Counted from the first letter of the stretch, positions 11,824 to 22,431 are shown. The stretch is DNA of 64,000 nucleotides from Rhodococcus sp. KBS0724 (GCF_005938745.2 NZ_VCBX02000001.1:3258001-3322000); one strand, 5' to 3'. Numbers and translations: made by a program. The notes: generated by a model not told the origin, from the sequence alone.

Positions 11824-11917
11824 ATGTCCATCTTGCCTTGCAGTCTCGAGTTTCCCCCGCTGAGTTGGTCAGTGGTGCGTCGGACCCGTCCACGTTTGTC
11901 TGGAAGCAAATTCTTCG

Positions 11918-11951
11918 CTACGAGCGACGCCTGGTCGGGCGTCGCTCGTAG
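11918..11951 (-). terminator. Hairpin terminator downstream of the propeller gene
   Basis: A perfect 14-base-pair stem (CTACGAGCGACGCC / GGCGTCGCTCGTAG) with a six-base loop, positioned 35 bases beyond the stop codon of the YVTN propeller gene. The downstream T-tract is poor on the minus strand (GAAGAATTTG), but stem stability makes a terminator or 3' end likely. Confidence 0.6.
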
Positions 11952-11985
11952 GAAGCACCTCGAGTGCGGAGTTATGCCGTCGCGG

Positions 11986-13395
11986 TCATGACCCGAAAAT
12001 CGGGCCGAGGACCGAAAGAGACCCGGTCGAAGTTGGCGGGGTGGTATCGGTGACTTCGACAGTGACTGACAACGGATCTGAATCGCCGACGCTGTTGGAG
12101 GCTGTCACCGTGAAGGTGAATGATCCTGCCTTGGTGGGGATTCCGGACAGGACACCGGAATCGGTGAGTGTGAGTCCGTCCGGCAAAGTGCCGGTGGTGG
12201 TGACTGTCACCGGGCCGGGTCGCCCGGCGACGGTGAAGGCGTAAGTGCCGTAGGGCTGGCCCAGGACGCCGGCGGGCGGGTTCCCCGTGACAGTGGCTGC
12301 CTGTTCGATCCTGATCACCGACACCGAGCGGTCCCATGTGTTGGTGACGTAGGCGTGGCTGCCGTCGGGGGTAATGGCGACCGCGTGCGGACTCGCGCCG
12401 ACTGGGATGGTGCTTGTGACGGTGTTGACGGTGGGGGATGTGGGATCGGTATCGATGATCGATACTGTTGCCTGGTTCGCGACGTAGGCGCGACTGCCGT
12501 CGGGGGTGAGAGCGACCATGCCTGGATTCCCGCCGACCGGGATGGTGCTTGTGACGGTGTTGACGGTGGGGGATGTGGGATCGGTATCGATGATCGATAC
12601 CGTGCCGCTGTCATAGTCGGCGATGTAGCCGCGACTGCCGTCGGGGGTGAGAGCGACCATGCCTGGATTCCCGCCGACCGAGATGGTGCTTGTGACGGTG
12701 TTGACGGTGGGGGATGTGGGATCGGCATCGATTACCGACACCGTGTGGTCTGCGTTGTTGGTGACGTAGACATGGGAGCTGTCAGGGGTGACTGCAACCA
12801 TGCTCGGACCCCAGCCGACGGGGATGGTGGTGACGGTGTTGAGGGTGGGGGATGTGGGGTCGATGTCGATTGCCGATACCGTGTTGCCCCCCCAGTTGAC
12901 TTTGTAGTTGGCGACGTAGGCGTGTCTACCGTCGGGTGCGACCGCGATACCCAGCGGATTGTCGATCACTGGAATGGTGGTGGTGAAGGTGTTGAGGGTG
13001 GGGGATGTGGGGTCGGTGTCGATTACCGACACCGAGTGGCCCCACTGGTTGGTGACGTAGGCGCGACTGCCATCGGGGGTGATCGCTACCCAAGTCGGGC
13101 TCTCGCCGACCGGGATGGTGGCGGTGACGGTGTTGACGGTGGGGGATTCCGGATCGATGTCGATTGCCGATACCGTGTCGCCGGTGATGTTGACGACGTA
13201 GGCGTGGGCACCGTCGGGGGTGATCGCCAAAGCAGAGGGATAGTTGTCGACAGCGATAGTTTCGACGACGGTGTCCGCGGCCGCGGTACCAACTGCGCCA
13301 CCGAAGATCATGGTTGTGGCCAGTGCTCCGACGCAGAAAGCGGCGGCGGTCCGGGCTCGACGTCGGGGTGGATGTGGCCGATCGAGTGCAGTCAC
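11986..13395 (-). CDS. Secreted seven-bladed YVTN-type beta-propeller protein with Ig-like C-terminal domain
   Basis: Exported protein of 469 residues. The N-terminal signal has a positive region RRRARTAAAF, a hydrophobic core and a probable cut after TAAA/DTV. Seven propeller repeats follow, each with a pattern close to I-P-V-G-x-x-P-x-x-V-A-x-T-P-D-G-S-x-A-Y-V-x-N and a trailing TVSVIDTDPTSPTVNTVT. A putative-Ig (He_PIG-like) domain closes the protein (TLPDGLTLTDSGVLSGIPTKAG...TVTASNS). Such propellers serve as extracellular binding scaffolds; no catalytic motif is visible. There is no wall-sorting motif, so it is probably released or loosely held. Adjacent blades are nearly identical at the DNA level. 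Confidence 0.85.
   Translation of the reverse strand: MTALDRPHPPRRRARTAAAFCVGALATTMIFGGAVGTAAADTVVETIAVDNYPSALAITPDGAHAYVVNITGDTVSAIDIDPESPTVNTVTATIPVGESPTWVAITPDGSRAYVTNQWGHSVSVIDTDPTSPTLNTFTTTIPVIDNPLGIAVAPDGRHAYVANYKVNWGGNTVSAIDIDPTSPTLNTVTTIPVGWGPSMVAVTPDSSHVYVTNNADHTVSVIDADPTSPTVNTVTSTISVGGNPGMVALTPDGSRGYIADYDSGTVSIIDTDPTSPTVNTVTSTIPVGGNPGMVALTPDGSRAYVANQATVSIIDTDPTSPTVNTVTSTIPVGASPHAVAITPDGSHAYVTNTWDRSVSVIRIEQAATVTGNPPAGVLGQPYGTYAFTVAGRPGPVTVTTTGTLPDGLTLTDSGVLSGIPTKAGSFTFTVTASNSVGDSDPLSVTVEVTDTTPPTSTGSLSVLGPIFGS
12404..12745 (-). repeat. Near-identical direct repeats encoding propeller blades
   Basis: Three copies of a segment beginning GGGATGGTGCTTGTGACGG (third copy with one change) start near 12404, 12539 and 12680, spaced about 135–141 bases apart. 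They correspond to blades 5–7. Identity between adjacent copies extends over roughly 100 bases, pointing to recent duplication or gene conversion and possible blade-number variation between strains. Confidence 0.8.
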
Positions 13396-13556
13396 AGGTG
13401 TTGCCCTTCCGGATTTACGCGCCCGTCAGGAGTGCGTAGTGGCCGCAGAAGGCAACCACCGGATTAGAAGATATCGGACATTTGACCTGCGGGTATGATC
13501 CTGTGGTGGCCATTTCTGTCCATCTCTCTCGATGGCCACAAGTGTCCTCGTGTGGT

Positions 13557-14870
13557 TTACCGAGCAGGGACGAACCAGCGCGGCTGATCAGATCCCCACG
13601 AATGCGCTGGTCGCGGGTAGTCGTCGAACTGGGCCAGCGCAGGTCGCGCGGTGGTGACTTCGCCATGTGTGACAACAACATCTGGCCCAGGTGCCTTGGC
13701 AGGCTCAGGATGCACGGTTCGGCCCGGGGCATCGAGGAGTCGTACCCCGGTTCGTGCTAGTGCTACGTCGACGTCACGGCCGTGCCCGTCCTGCTTCTGC
13801 AAGGTCAGAGCGTCCACGATGCCGGCAGCCAGGAAGTATCCCGTTGCGTGGTCGAGCGCTTGGGCGGGGAGCGCACCAGGCTTGTTGCCACCTTCGAGGA
13901 ACGAGATCCCCGACGCGGCCTGCACGATCGAGTCGAATCCGCGTCGATCTGCCCAGGGGCCGTCCCAGCCCCACGCACTGACCCGTCCGTGAATCAGGTG
14001 GGCAGGGAGTTCTCCCCCGATAAGTGCTTCGAGGGCGCCCGGGCGGTACCCGGTCACCAGGACATCCGCGGTGTCGAGAAGTCCGCGGAAATGTGCGGCA
14101 CCTTCGGAACTCCTGAGGTCGAGAAGTGCCGATCGCTTTCCTTGCCCGGTATCGAGGTGCTGCCATTCGATTTCCGGCATGCCCGGCGGATCAATACGCA
14201 GAACATCAGCGCCGAGTAGCGCCAAAGCGCGTGTGGCGACCGGTCCGGCAATAACGCGGGTGAGGTCGAGAACCCGCAAACGAGTCGAACGTGTGGGTGC
14301 TCCTTCGGTCTCGCGCACGCGGACGGATACGAGGGGCGCCGACCGCGCCGTGGCGTACTGCTCGCTCAGACGCCATTCGTTCTCGGTACGGACACGGACG
14401 GCAATGGCGCCGACATCAGCGGCACGCTGTTCGATCTCGATGGCATCGAACTCGGATATCTTGTGCACCACATCCTCTTTGGTGGCACCGTTGCCCAAAT
14501 CCAGGATCGACAGCAGTCGGTCGCGATGGTGCGGATAGTTGCCGTGGGTGCGCACCCAGCCGTCGCGGGCGGCAAAGAAACCCGAGTAGGCCGAGAACGC
14601 GTCGACGGGTTGTCCGCCTATCCGCAGGAGTCGGTCGCTGGAGAAGGATGCGGCAATGCGTTCGGGATCGAGAGGCCACTGCGTGCGATCAAGCAGTTGC
14701 GAGCGCTCTATCGCCGACGCGAATGCAGCCACCGAACCGGCAGCGAGATCGAAGACCGGCAGATGTGCGGACAGGTAACCCCCGGACTCGGGACACGTGA
14801 TCGAGGGGTGAACGTGCGCTCCGACGTCGCGCTGGTATTCGTCCAGATAGAACCCGTAGCCGTGCTCCAT
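13557..14870 (-). CDS. CaiB/BaiF family (type III) CoA transferase
   Basis: 437-residue protein of the type III CoA-transferase family, which moves CoA between carboxylic acids. The recognisable core is LRVLDLTRVIAGPVATRALALLGADVLRIDPPG (residues about 208–240), followed by KRSALLDLRSSEG, DVLVTGYRPGALE and a GFDSIVQAASGISFLEGG segment. The N-terminal 200 residues hold another family-like half (SDRLLRIGGQPVDAFSAYSGFFAARDGWVRTHGNYPHHRDRLL), suggesting a fused or rearranged family member. The acyl substrate is unknown. It lies 18 bases downstream of the putative glycosylase gene and probably ends the operon that begins at 18231. Confidence 0.82.
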   Translation of the reverse strand: MEHGYGFYLDEYQRDVGAHVHPSITCPESGGYLSAHLPVFDLAAGSVAAFASAIERSQLLDRTQWPLDPERIAASFSSDRLLRIGGQPVDAFSAYSGFFAARDGWVRTHGNYPHHRDRLLSILDLGNGATKEDVVHKISEFDAIEIEQRAADVGAIAVRVRTENEWRLSEQYATARSAPLVSVRVRETEGAPTRSTRLRVLDLTRVIAGPVATRALALLGADVLRIDPPGMPEIEWQHLDTGQGKRSALLDLRSSEGAAHFRGLLDTADVLVTGYRPGALEALIGGELPAHLIHGRVSAWGWDGPWADRRGFDSIVQAASGISFLEGGNKPGALPAQALDHATGYFLAAGIVDALTLQKQDGHGRDVDVALARTGVRLLDAPGRTVHPEPAKAPGPDVVVTHGEVTTARPALAQFDDYPRPAHSWGSDQPRWFVPAR

Positions 14871-14888
14871 GTGATGCCTTTCAGGCGG

Positions 14889-15767
14889 TCAGTGCCCGAG
14901 TAGATCCCGGCACCGTTCGGCCAGCGTAGCGCGGAGCGGGGCAGCCCTTTCCGCCAGCTGTTGTTGTTGCCGAACGTATTCGGCACGGCCGGCGGGAGTT
15001 TCGATGGCAATGGGGGAGTACCCGTACTCGCGCAGGTCGTAGGGACTGGCACGCATGTCGAGTTCACGCGCCAGGAGTGCGTGCTCGAAGCAGGCCATCA
15101 CCAGATCGGAATCGACGAGCGGCAGAAGTTTGAAGCTCCATTTGTAGAGATCCATCCCGGCATGCAGGCATCCAGGCTGCTCGTAATCGATCTGCGTTTC
15201 GCGGATCAGATTCAGGGCATTTTTCGGAGCCGCGTCCGGTGTGAAGAAACGGAACGCGTCGTAGTGAGTGCATTTGAGGGGCAAGGATTCCACCACAGCG
15301 TCGGTGCCCGTGGATCCCAGCCGTAGCGGAACCGACTGATGACGGATCGCTTCCTCGCCGCCTCGGTACACCATCGCCCACTCGTGCAAACCGAAACAAC
15401 CGAGCACAGCGGGGCGCGTAGCCGTCTGGTTCAACAGGTTCCCGACGAACTCGACAGTGTGCCGGCGACGGTCGAGCACGGTTCGATCGACGCTCGCGCA
15501 ACCGGATTCGTCGATGCGATACCCCGAGAACTCGGCATACTCGGATCCGGCTTCCAGTGCGACGCCGTATCCGGGGTGCCAGCGTCGGAGCTGCGCCGGC
15601 TTGAAGTTGTAGTACGTGAACAGGAAGTCGTGCACCGGGTGAGTGATACCGGCGCTACGACGCGCCCGGTGCGGCCCGACAAGCTGCTCCACTTTCTCGA
15701 AGTGAAGTGCTTGCCGGGCCGTCCACTCGCCGTGTGCGAGCGCGAGTGTTTCCACCGAACGTGTCAT
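14889..15767 (-). CDS. Conserved actinobacterial protein, often annotated 3-methyladenine DNA glycosylase
   Basis: 292 residues. The sequence HPVHDFLFTYYNFKPAQLRRWHPGYG near residues 43–68 is characteristic of an actinobacterial family that databases often call 3-methyladenine DNA glycosylase. I see no helix-hairpin-helix or AlkA/AAG catalytic signature that would prove base-excision activity, so the product name is by recall and the function is uncertain. It starts three bases after the stop of the upstream CBS-domain gene and is followed 18 bases later by the CoA transferase. Confidence 0.7.
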   Translation of the reverse strand: MTRSVETLALAHGEWTARQALHFEKVEQLVGPHRARRSAGITHPVHDFLFTYYNFKPAQLRRWHPGYGVALEAGSEYAEFSGYRIDESGCASVDRTVLDRRRHTVEFVGNLLNQTATRPAVLGCFGLHEWAMVYRGGEEAIRHQSVPLRLGSTGTDAVVESLPLKCTHYDAFRFFTPDAAPKNALNLIRETQIDYEQPGCLHAGMDLYKWSFKLLPLVDSDLVMACFEHALLARELDMRASPYDLREYGYSPIAIETPAGRAEYVRQQQQLAERAAPLRATLAERCRDLLGH

Positions 15768-15770
15768 GGA

Positions 15771-16859
15771 TCAGTTGTTCCGTTGTCCCGGAACGGCATC
15801 GGTTCCGCGGTGTGTGCCGTCGCGGACGGTGCCGACGTACTCCTCGAGGAGATCTTCCAGCGCGACGATGCCGATGACAACGCCGTCGGCGTCGGTGACG
15901 GCACCGAGATGCGAGCTGGCGCGTCGCAGGCCTGCCAATGCTTCGGCGAGTGGCGTGCTGAGCGGAACAACCGGCAACGGGCGAATATCCGACGTGGGTA
16001 CAACGGTATCCGGCCCCGCAGCTTCGTCGAGAACCTCGTCGAGCACGTCCTTGAGGTGCACGTATCCGGCCAGAGTGCCGTCGGCAGCCCGGACGGGGTA
16101 GCGCGAGTAACCCGTTTCGATGACGGCCCGCTCGATGTCGCCCAGCGTGGTGCCGGTCGGAGTGAGCGGGATGGTCCGCACCTTGTCGAGCGGGATCAGA
16201 ACTTCCGACACCGTGCGGTCGGTCGATTCGAGGGCCTGCTTCAACCGTCGGTGCTCTTCGGCGTCGATGAGTCCTTCGGATCGGGATTCACCGATCATCG
16301 CGGACAATTCCACCGCCGAGACGGTGACGTCGAGTTCGTCCTTCGGTTCGACCCGCAGCAGACGCAGAATCCCGTTTGCACACACGTTGTAGAACGCGAT
16401 GATCGGGCGCGCGATCTTGATGAACCCGAGATGGATCGGCACGAGCAGCATCGCGGTCTTCTCGGGCCCGGCCAGCGCGATGTTCTTGGGCACCATCTCA
16501 CCGAGCAGGATGTGCAGCACAACCACGAGCGACAATGCGATCGCAAACGAAATCGGGTGTAGCAGTCCGTCGGGTAGGCCGACAGCTTCCATCGGCACCT
16601 CGAGAAGATGCGCAATGGCGGGCTCGGCAACCTTACCGAGGAGAATCGAACAGATCGTGATGCCGAGCTGCGCGGCAGCGAGCATCAACGACAGATTCTC
16701 GCCGGCCTTGATGACGGTGAGCGCCCGCTTCTTGCCTTGGGCGACCAACGCTTCGAGTCGGTCGCGACGAGCAGAAATCAGCGCGAATTCCGCGCCGACA
16801 AAAAATGCGTTGCCTGCTAGCAGCACAACGGTGAGGAGAACGCCGAGAAGGTTATTCAT
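15771..16859 (-). CDS. CNNM/HCC-type membrane protein with DUF21 and CBS domains (shorter paralogue)
   Basis: Membrane protein of 362 residues. An N-terminal DUF21 transmembrane domain (MNNLLGVLLTVVLLAGNAFFVGAEFALISARRDRL, then three further hydrophobic segments with GEMVPKNIAL) is followed by a CBS pair (residues about 195–340). The family relates to CorC/CNNM magnesium-handling proteins and the so-called haemolysin C proteins. The C-terminal CorC_HlyC domain is absent, unlike its upstream neighbour. I chose ATG 16859 because it overlaps the upstream stop (ATGAATAA). It corresponds in order to Rv1841c by recalled synteny. Confidence 0.88.
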   Translation of the reverse strand: MNNLLGVLLTVVLLAGNAFFVGAEFALISARRDRLEALVAQGKKRALTVIKAGENLSLMLAAAQLGITICSILLGKVAEPAIAHLLEVPMEAVGLPDGLLHPISFAIALSLVVVLHILLGEMVPKNIALAGPEKTAMLLVPIHLGFIKIARPIIAFYNVCANGILRLLRVEPKDELDVTVSAVELSAMIGESRSEGLIDAEEHRRLKQALESTDRTVSEVLIPLDKVRTIPLTPTGTTLGDIERAVIETGYSRYPVRAADGTLAGYVHLKDVLDEVLDEAAGPDTVVPTSDIRPLPVVPLSTPLAEALAGLRRASSHLGAVTDADGVVIGIVALEDLLEEYVGTVRDGTHRGTDAVPGQRNN

Positions 16860-18231
16860 CGTCGGACTCCTTCGTACGTTCTGCTGATTCGGGTTCGACA
16901 TCTGCCGGTACCGGGGTGATGGTCACTCGATCGATACGACGGCCGTCCATCGAGGTGACTCGCGCAATCCACTTGCCGCGATGATCGCCGGACGCGTCGA
17001 CGTCGGGCAATTCCACTTCGTCTCCCTCGTCGGGGATGCGCCCCAATTCGGTGAGCACCAACCCGCCGAGGGTGTCGTAGTCGCCTTCGGGTGCGGTGTA
17101 CCCCGTAGCGGAGGTGACTTCGTCGATGCGCAGAAGTCCGGAGCAGGACCACCCGTCGCCGACGCGCTGGACGTCGAGTTCGGGTTCGTCGTGCTCGTCG
17201 CGCACGTCGCCCACGATTTCCTCGATGAGGTCCTCCATGGTGACGATGCCTGCAGTTCCGCCGTATTCGTCGACCACGAGTGCAACCTGCATGCCGTCGG
17301 AGCGGATGCGTTCCATGACGGCGTCACCGTCGAGGCTCGACGGGACTACCGGTACGCGCTGGGCGAGGCTGTCGACTCGCGTCGTACGCCTGCGATCGGC
17401 CGGAACCGTGAACGCGTGCTTGATGTGAACAACTCCGACGGTGTCGTCGAGGTCGCCGCGGACAACGGGGAACCGTGAGTAGCCGGTGCGGGACGCCGTC
17501 ACGATGAGATCGGCGACGGTATCGGACAACTCGAGTGATTCGATCTTCACTCGCGGCGTCATGAGTTCTTCCGCTGTGCGGTCACCGAACTGCAACGACC
17601 GGTTGACGAGGAGCGCAGTGCCCTCGTCGATGGAACCGCGCTGCGCCGACGTGCGGACCAGCGAGCCGAGTTCCTGCGGGGACCGCGCCGAACGCAGTTC
17701 CTCGGCAGGTTCGATGCCGAGGCGCCGCACGATCCAGTTGGCGGTTCCGTTGAGCCCGTTGATCGCCCACTTGAAGATGAGTGAGAAACCGGCTTGCATA
17801 CCGGCGGTGGCGCGGGCTGTCGGCATCGGCTTGGAGATCGCCAGGTTCTTGGGGACCAGTTCACCGAAGATCATCGAGAACGAGGTCGCGAGAACGAGGG
17901 CGAGAATCAAAGACGTTGTGGACGCTGCCGATTCGCTCAGGCCGACGGCCTTCATGACCGGGGTGATGAACCGGGCGAGAACAGGCTCGGCCAGGTAACC
18001 GGTGATGAGCGTGGTGATCGTGATGCCGAGCTGCGCGCCGGACAGCTGAAACGAGAGCGTCTTGTGCGCGTGCTGGACCTGACGGGAACGAAGATCACCG
18101 TCACGGGCAGCTTCGTCGACGGTGCTGCGCTCGAGCGCAGTGAGGGAGAATTCTGCCGCCACGAAGAGGGCGGTACCTGCGGTCAGTGCGATGAAGCCGA
18201 GCAGACTGAGAATGGTGAATGCGATATCCAT
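16852..18231 (-). CDS. CNNM/HCC-type membrane protein with DUF21, CBS pair and CorC_HlyC domain
   Basis: 459-residue membrane protein. It has a DUF21 domain with about four membrane segments (residues 1–190, including the FGELVPKNLAI motif) and a CBS pair (about 205–330, with VALVVDEYGGTAGIVTMEDLIEEIVGDVRDE). A C-terminal CorC_HlyC domain (about 345–435, DGWSCSGLLRIDEVTSATGY) completes the protein. Members are linked to divalent cation transport or membrane maintenance. It overlaps the paralogue downstream by eight bases, and both probably act together. It corresponds to Rv1842c by recalled synteny, downstream of guaB1. Confidence 0.9.
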   Translation of the reverse strand: MDIAFTILSLLGFIALTAGTALFVAAEFSLTALERSTVDEAARDGDLRSRQVQHAHKTLSFQLSGAQLGITITTLITGYLAEPVLARFITPVMKAVGLSESAASTTSLILALVLATSFSMIFGELVPKNLAISKPMPTARATAGMQAGFSLIFKWAINGLNGTANWIVRRLGIEPAEELRSARSPQELGSLVRTSAQRGSIDEGTALLVNRSLQFGDRTAEELMTPRVKIESLELSDTVADLIVTASRTGYSRFPVVRGDLDDTVGVVHIKHAFTVPADRRRTTRVDSLAQRVPVVPSSLDGDAVMERIRSDGMQVALVVDEYGGTAGIVTMEDLIEEIVGDVRDEHDEPELDVQRVGDGWSCSGLLRIDEVTSATGYTAPEGDYDTLGGLVLTELGRIPDEGDEVELPDVDASGDHRGKWIARVTSMDGRRIDRVTITPVPADVEPESAERTKESDDE

Positions 18232-18542
18232 CGATCATCGCCACCCAAGTGGAGAGCGGAGTGCGCCGGGTTTGTCTCCCGGCTCGCTAGAGGAGCCCTC
18301 CGAACCAGCGGAATCGGACGATTCCTCGGATAAAACGACGGGTGTTGCGCCGGATAAGTGTGTGGGTGCCTCGGGCACCGGGTTCCTCTCGTCGGGCCGA
18401 AGACTTCTCGGCTCTAGCGGACTCGGTCGGGTTGCCGATTGGCACCCGACCGAGTTTTCATTTGTTGTTTCCAGGTTCGATGATACCGGCGAGTGCCCGC
18501 GCATTGGGAGCCGAGCACCCGCCGTTCGTCACAATTGCCGAT
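18232..18542. other. Intergenic region between guaB1 and the CBS-domain operon
   Basis: About 310 bases with no convincing gene. It should hold the promoter for the 18231 operon and the end of the guaB1 transcript. Its clearest element is the hairpin at 18421–18455. An 89-codon minus-strand frame (18235–18504) is open but low-complexity and has no good ribosome site, so I do not call it. Confidence 0.5.
18421..18459 (+). terminator. Strong hairpin terminator with T-tract on the plus strand
   Basis: Arms ACTCGGTCGGGT (18421–18432) and ACCCGACCGAGT (18444–18455), with an inner GCC/GGC pair and a GATT loop, are followed on the plus strand by TTTTCATTTGTTGTTT. Both flanking genes run on the minus strand, where the hairpin follows guaB1 by about 90 bases but lacks a T-run. 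It may stop guaB1 transcripts, or end an unannotated plus-strand RNA. Confidence 0.65.
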
Positions 18543-19982
<1,440 letters not shown>

Positions 19983-20864
19983 TCACGAGCTTACCGGCGA
20001 AGGCGCAGTTACGCCGATCGTTTCGCGTCCCTGCGACCGCGAGAGCGCGATTGTCGTGACGATCATGACGGCGACAGCGCAACCGATGACAACAATCCCG
20101 AGGCCCTCGACTCGTAGTCGCTCGTCGAGAACCGTCATGCCGAGGAACACCGCCGCGATGGGTTCGCCGATGGTCAACGCCGGCAACGACGCAGACAACG
20201 GACCCACCTGGAACGCGCGTTGCTGGACGTAGACGCCGATGGCCCCCGACGCGATGAGTGCCCACGTCTGCCAGGCGCTCACGACGCTGACGAACCCGTC
20301 CCCGAGTAGATCGGTGACGTACTTCGTGAACGCGACGGCAATACCGTAGAAGACGCCCGCCGCAGCGCCGAGAAGCAGTGCGCGCCAGCCTGCGTCGAGT
20401 TTGGACAAGCCGCCGATGGTCGCAACGACGGCCACGCCGACCGTGATCGTCAAAGGCACGGCCCAGTCCGACCACGGTGCATTGCTGTCGCCCTCGGTGG
20501 GATCACCGACAACGAGAAATACGGCCAAGGCAATCGCAAGCATGACCGCAAACGTCCAGGCGGTCCGCGTGATCCGGATGCCCGAGAACTTCGCCGACAG
20601 CGGCAGCGCGAACAACAACGACGACACGATCAACGGCTGAACCACCAACACTGAACCCAGTGCCAGCGCAAGCGCCTGCATGACGTAACCACCGCCGTCG
20701 CCGATCAAGCCGGCCCACCACCGCGGGCTGCGAATCAACGACGCGACCAGCGCGCCGCCCTCGGGTACCGACGACGCAGCCCGCTGTTGAGCAACCGACG
20801 CGCACGCGAAGAGCAGTGCGGCAGCGAGTGCGCAGATGATCGAGATCAGTGGAAGATCGCCCAT
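19983..20864 (-). CDS. DMT-superfamily (EamA-like) permease
   Basis: 293 residues with nine to ten hydrophobic segments in two halves. The late segment GPLSASLPALTIGEPIAAVFLGMTVLDERL is typical of the drug/metabolite transporter superfamily. The N-terminus reads like a membrane anchor (LISIICALAAALLFACASVAQQRAA). Substrate is unknown; metabolite export is the usual family role. It sits between a DEAD-box helicase gene (five bases upstream) and guaB1 (three bases downstream), so the three probably share a transcript. Confidence 0.85.
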   Translation of the reverse strand: MGDLPLISIICALAAALLFACASVAQQRAASSVPEGGALVASLIRSPRWWAGLIGDGGGYVMQALALALGSVLVVQPLIVSSLLFALPLSAKFSGIRITRTAWTFAVMLAIALAVFLVVGDPTEGDSNAPWSDWAVPLTITVGVAVVATIGGLSKLDAGWRALLLGAAAGVFYGIAVAFTKYVTDLLGDGFVSVVSAWQTWALIASGAIGVYVQQRAFQVGPLSASLPALTIGEPIAAVFLGMTVLDERLRVEGLGIVVIGCAVAVMIVTTIALSRSQGRETIGVTAPSPVSS

Positions 20865-20869
20865 AGATC

Positions 20870-22378
20870 TCAGTGTGCGCGTTTGCCTCCGGCTTTTCCG
20901 GCAGACGGGCGACCGGGATTGGGTTTACCTGTTCCGCGGCGCGGCGTGAGTCCCTTGGATGCGAGCCGCTCCGAACGCGTCGGGACGGGAGTGCCGTCGG
21001 CGCGGATCTTCTTCACCGTCTTGGGATCGGTGACCCGGCGCGAGGCAACAGCGCGCTTGTCTCCGTCTTTCTTCATGCGGCCACCTGCTGCCGTGCGGCC
21101 TGCGGTGTCGTGTTCCTGCCGCCCGCGCTTGGCCGTATGCGTGACCTCGACGCTCGTGTCGGGCGCTGCGACGGGGATCCCTGTTGGTTCCATGGCACCG
21201 GTGATGCGGGTGAGCTCCAGATCGTCGGGGCGGACCCGAACACTGTGGACTTTCACGCCGGCCGCCTTGGTCAGCTTCTCGACACCCGCGCGTTCTTCAT
21301 CGGTGACGATGGTGACAACAACACCCGATTCACCGGCGCGCGCGGTACGGCCGGCGCGGTGCAGGTAATCCTTGGCCTCGGCAGGCGGATCGACATGGAC
21401 AACGAGCGTCACGTCGTCGACATGGATACCGCGGGCCGCGACGTCTGTCGCGACCAGGACCGGCGTCGTGCCGTCGGAGAACGACGCGAGGGTCTTGGTC
21501 CGGTTGTTCTGCGTCTTCCCGCCGTGCAGAGCGCCGGCAGAGACACCGATCAAATGCAGTTGCTGCGCAAGACGATCCACACCGTACTTGGTCTTGACGA
21601 ACATGATGGTGCGCCCCGCTCGCGAAGCGATATGGGCGACAACGGATCTCTTGTCCACCTGATCGACGAAGAGCAGGTGATGTTCCATCGTGGAGACCGT
21701 CGCAACCGGGGGAGCGGTGGCATGTGACGCCGGGTTGCGCAGGTAACCCGCAACCAAATCGTCGACTTTTCCATCCAGTGTCGCCGAAAAGAGAAGGCGC
21801 TGACCATCTTTCGGGGTCGTGTCGAGAATCTTGGCAACCTCGTCGATGAAGCCCATGTCAGCCATGTGGTCGGCTTCGTCGATCGTGGTGATCATGACGT
21901 CGTCGAGAATCACCGACTTCTGATCGAGCAGATCGAGCAACCGGCCAGGCGTGGCGATCAGCAGATCGACACCGCGAGCCAGAATGTCGGCCTGACGCTT
22001 GATCGGGACCCCGCCCACCGCGCTCGCTACCCGCAAGCCCACCTCGGTGGCCGCGTCGTCGAGCGCTTTGTGAATCTGAATTGCCAGTTCGCGGGTGGGA
22101 GCGAGCACCAATCCGCGCGGGCGATTCCGGGTGCTTGCGCCGCCCTTGAGACGCACCAGCATCGGAAGCCCGAAGGCCAAGGTCTTGCCCGAACCCGTCG
22201 CGCCGCGGCCGAGAACGTCGCGGCCTGCCAGCACATCGGGGATGGTGGCTGCCTGGATGGGGAACGGAGCATCAATCCCGTGCCGGCGTAGTGCGTGCAC
22301 CATCACAGCAGGGATTCCGAGGTCGATGAACGAGCGCCCTTCGGTAGATGTGGGCGAGTCGATCGTCGATTTCGGCAT
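20870..22378 (-). CDS. DEAD-box ATP-dependent RNA helicase
   Basis: 502-residue superfamily 2 RNA helicase. The motifs are a Q-motif region (FIDLGIPAVMVHALRRHGIDAPFPIQAATIP), motif I ATGSGKT (about residues 60–66), motif Ia PTRELAIQ, TPGR, motif II DEAD (IDEADHMADMGF), motif III SAT, ATDVAARGIHV and motif VI HRAGRTARAG. The C-terminal tail is basic and low-complexity (TPRRGTGKPNPGRPSAGKAGGKRAH), probably for RNA binding. It differs from the second helicase in this window, which has a glycine-rich GYQGNR tail. Likely roles are RNA unwinding in cold adaptation, ribosome assembly or decay. Confidence 0.93.
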   Translation of the reverse strand: MPKSTIDSPTSTEGRSFIDLGIPAVMVHALRRHGIDAPFPIQAATIPDVLAGRDVLGRGATGSGKTLAFGLPMLVRLKGGASTRNRPRGLVLAPTRELAIQIHKALDDAATEVGLRVASAVGGVPIKRQADILARGVDLLIATPGRLLDLLDQKSVILDDVMITTIDEADHMADMGFIDEVAKILDTTPKDGQRLLFSATLDGKVDDLVAGYLRNPASHATAPPVATVSTMEHHLLFVDQVDKRSVVAHIASRAGRTIMFVKTKYGVDRLAQQLHLIGVSAGALHGGKTQNNRTKTLASFSDGTTPVLVATDVAARGIHVDDVTLVVHVDPPAEAKDYLHRAGRTARAGESGVVVTIVTDEERAGVEKLTKAAGVKVHSVRVRPDDLELTRITGAMEPTGIPVAAPDTSVEVTHTAKRGRQEHDTAGRTAAGGRMKKDGDKRAVASRRVTDPKTVKKIRADGTPVPTRSERLASKGLTPRRGTGKPNPGRPSAGKAGGKRAH

Positions 22379-22393
22379 TTGTCCAGGCTACCG

Positions 22394-22431
22394 GGTATCG
22401 GTAGACGCAGGTGACCGTGTCTACCGATACC
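22394..22431 (-). terminator. Hairpin terminator after gnd
   Basis: Perfect 13-base-pair stem GGTATCGGTAGAC / GTCTACCGATACC with a 12-base loop in the 62-base gap between gnd and the downstream helicase gene. There is no strong T-run. Confidence 0.6.

Noticed and set aside
12355..13467. 370-codon plus-strand frame rich in Gly/Asp
   Set aside because: Antisense to the propeller repeats; repeat periodicity explains the open frame.
15339..16562. 407-codon plus-strand frame
   Set aside because: Antisense to the glycosylase-like and CBS-domain genes, which have clear families.
18235..18504. 89-codon minus-strand gene between guaB1 and the CBS operon
   Set aside because: No ribosome site, Ser/Glu/Pro-rich low complexity, and it crosses the hairpin at 18421–18455.
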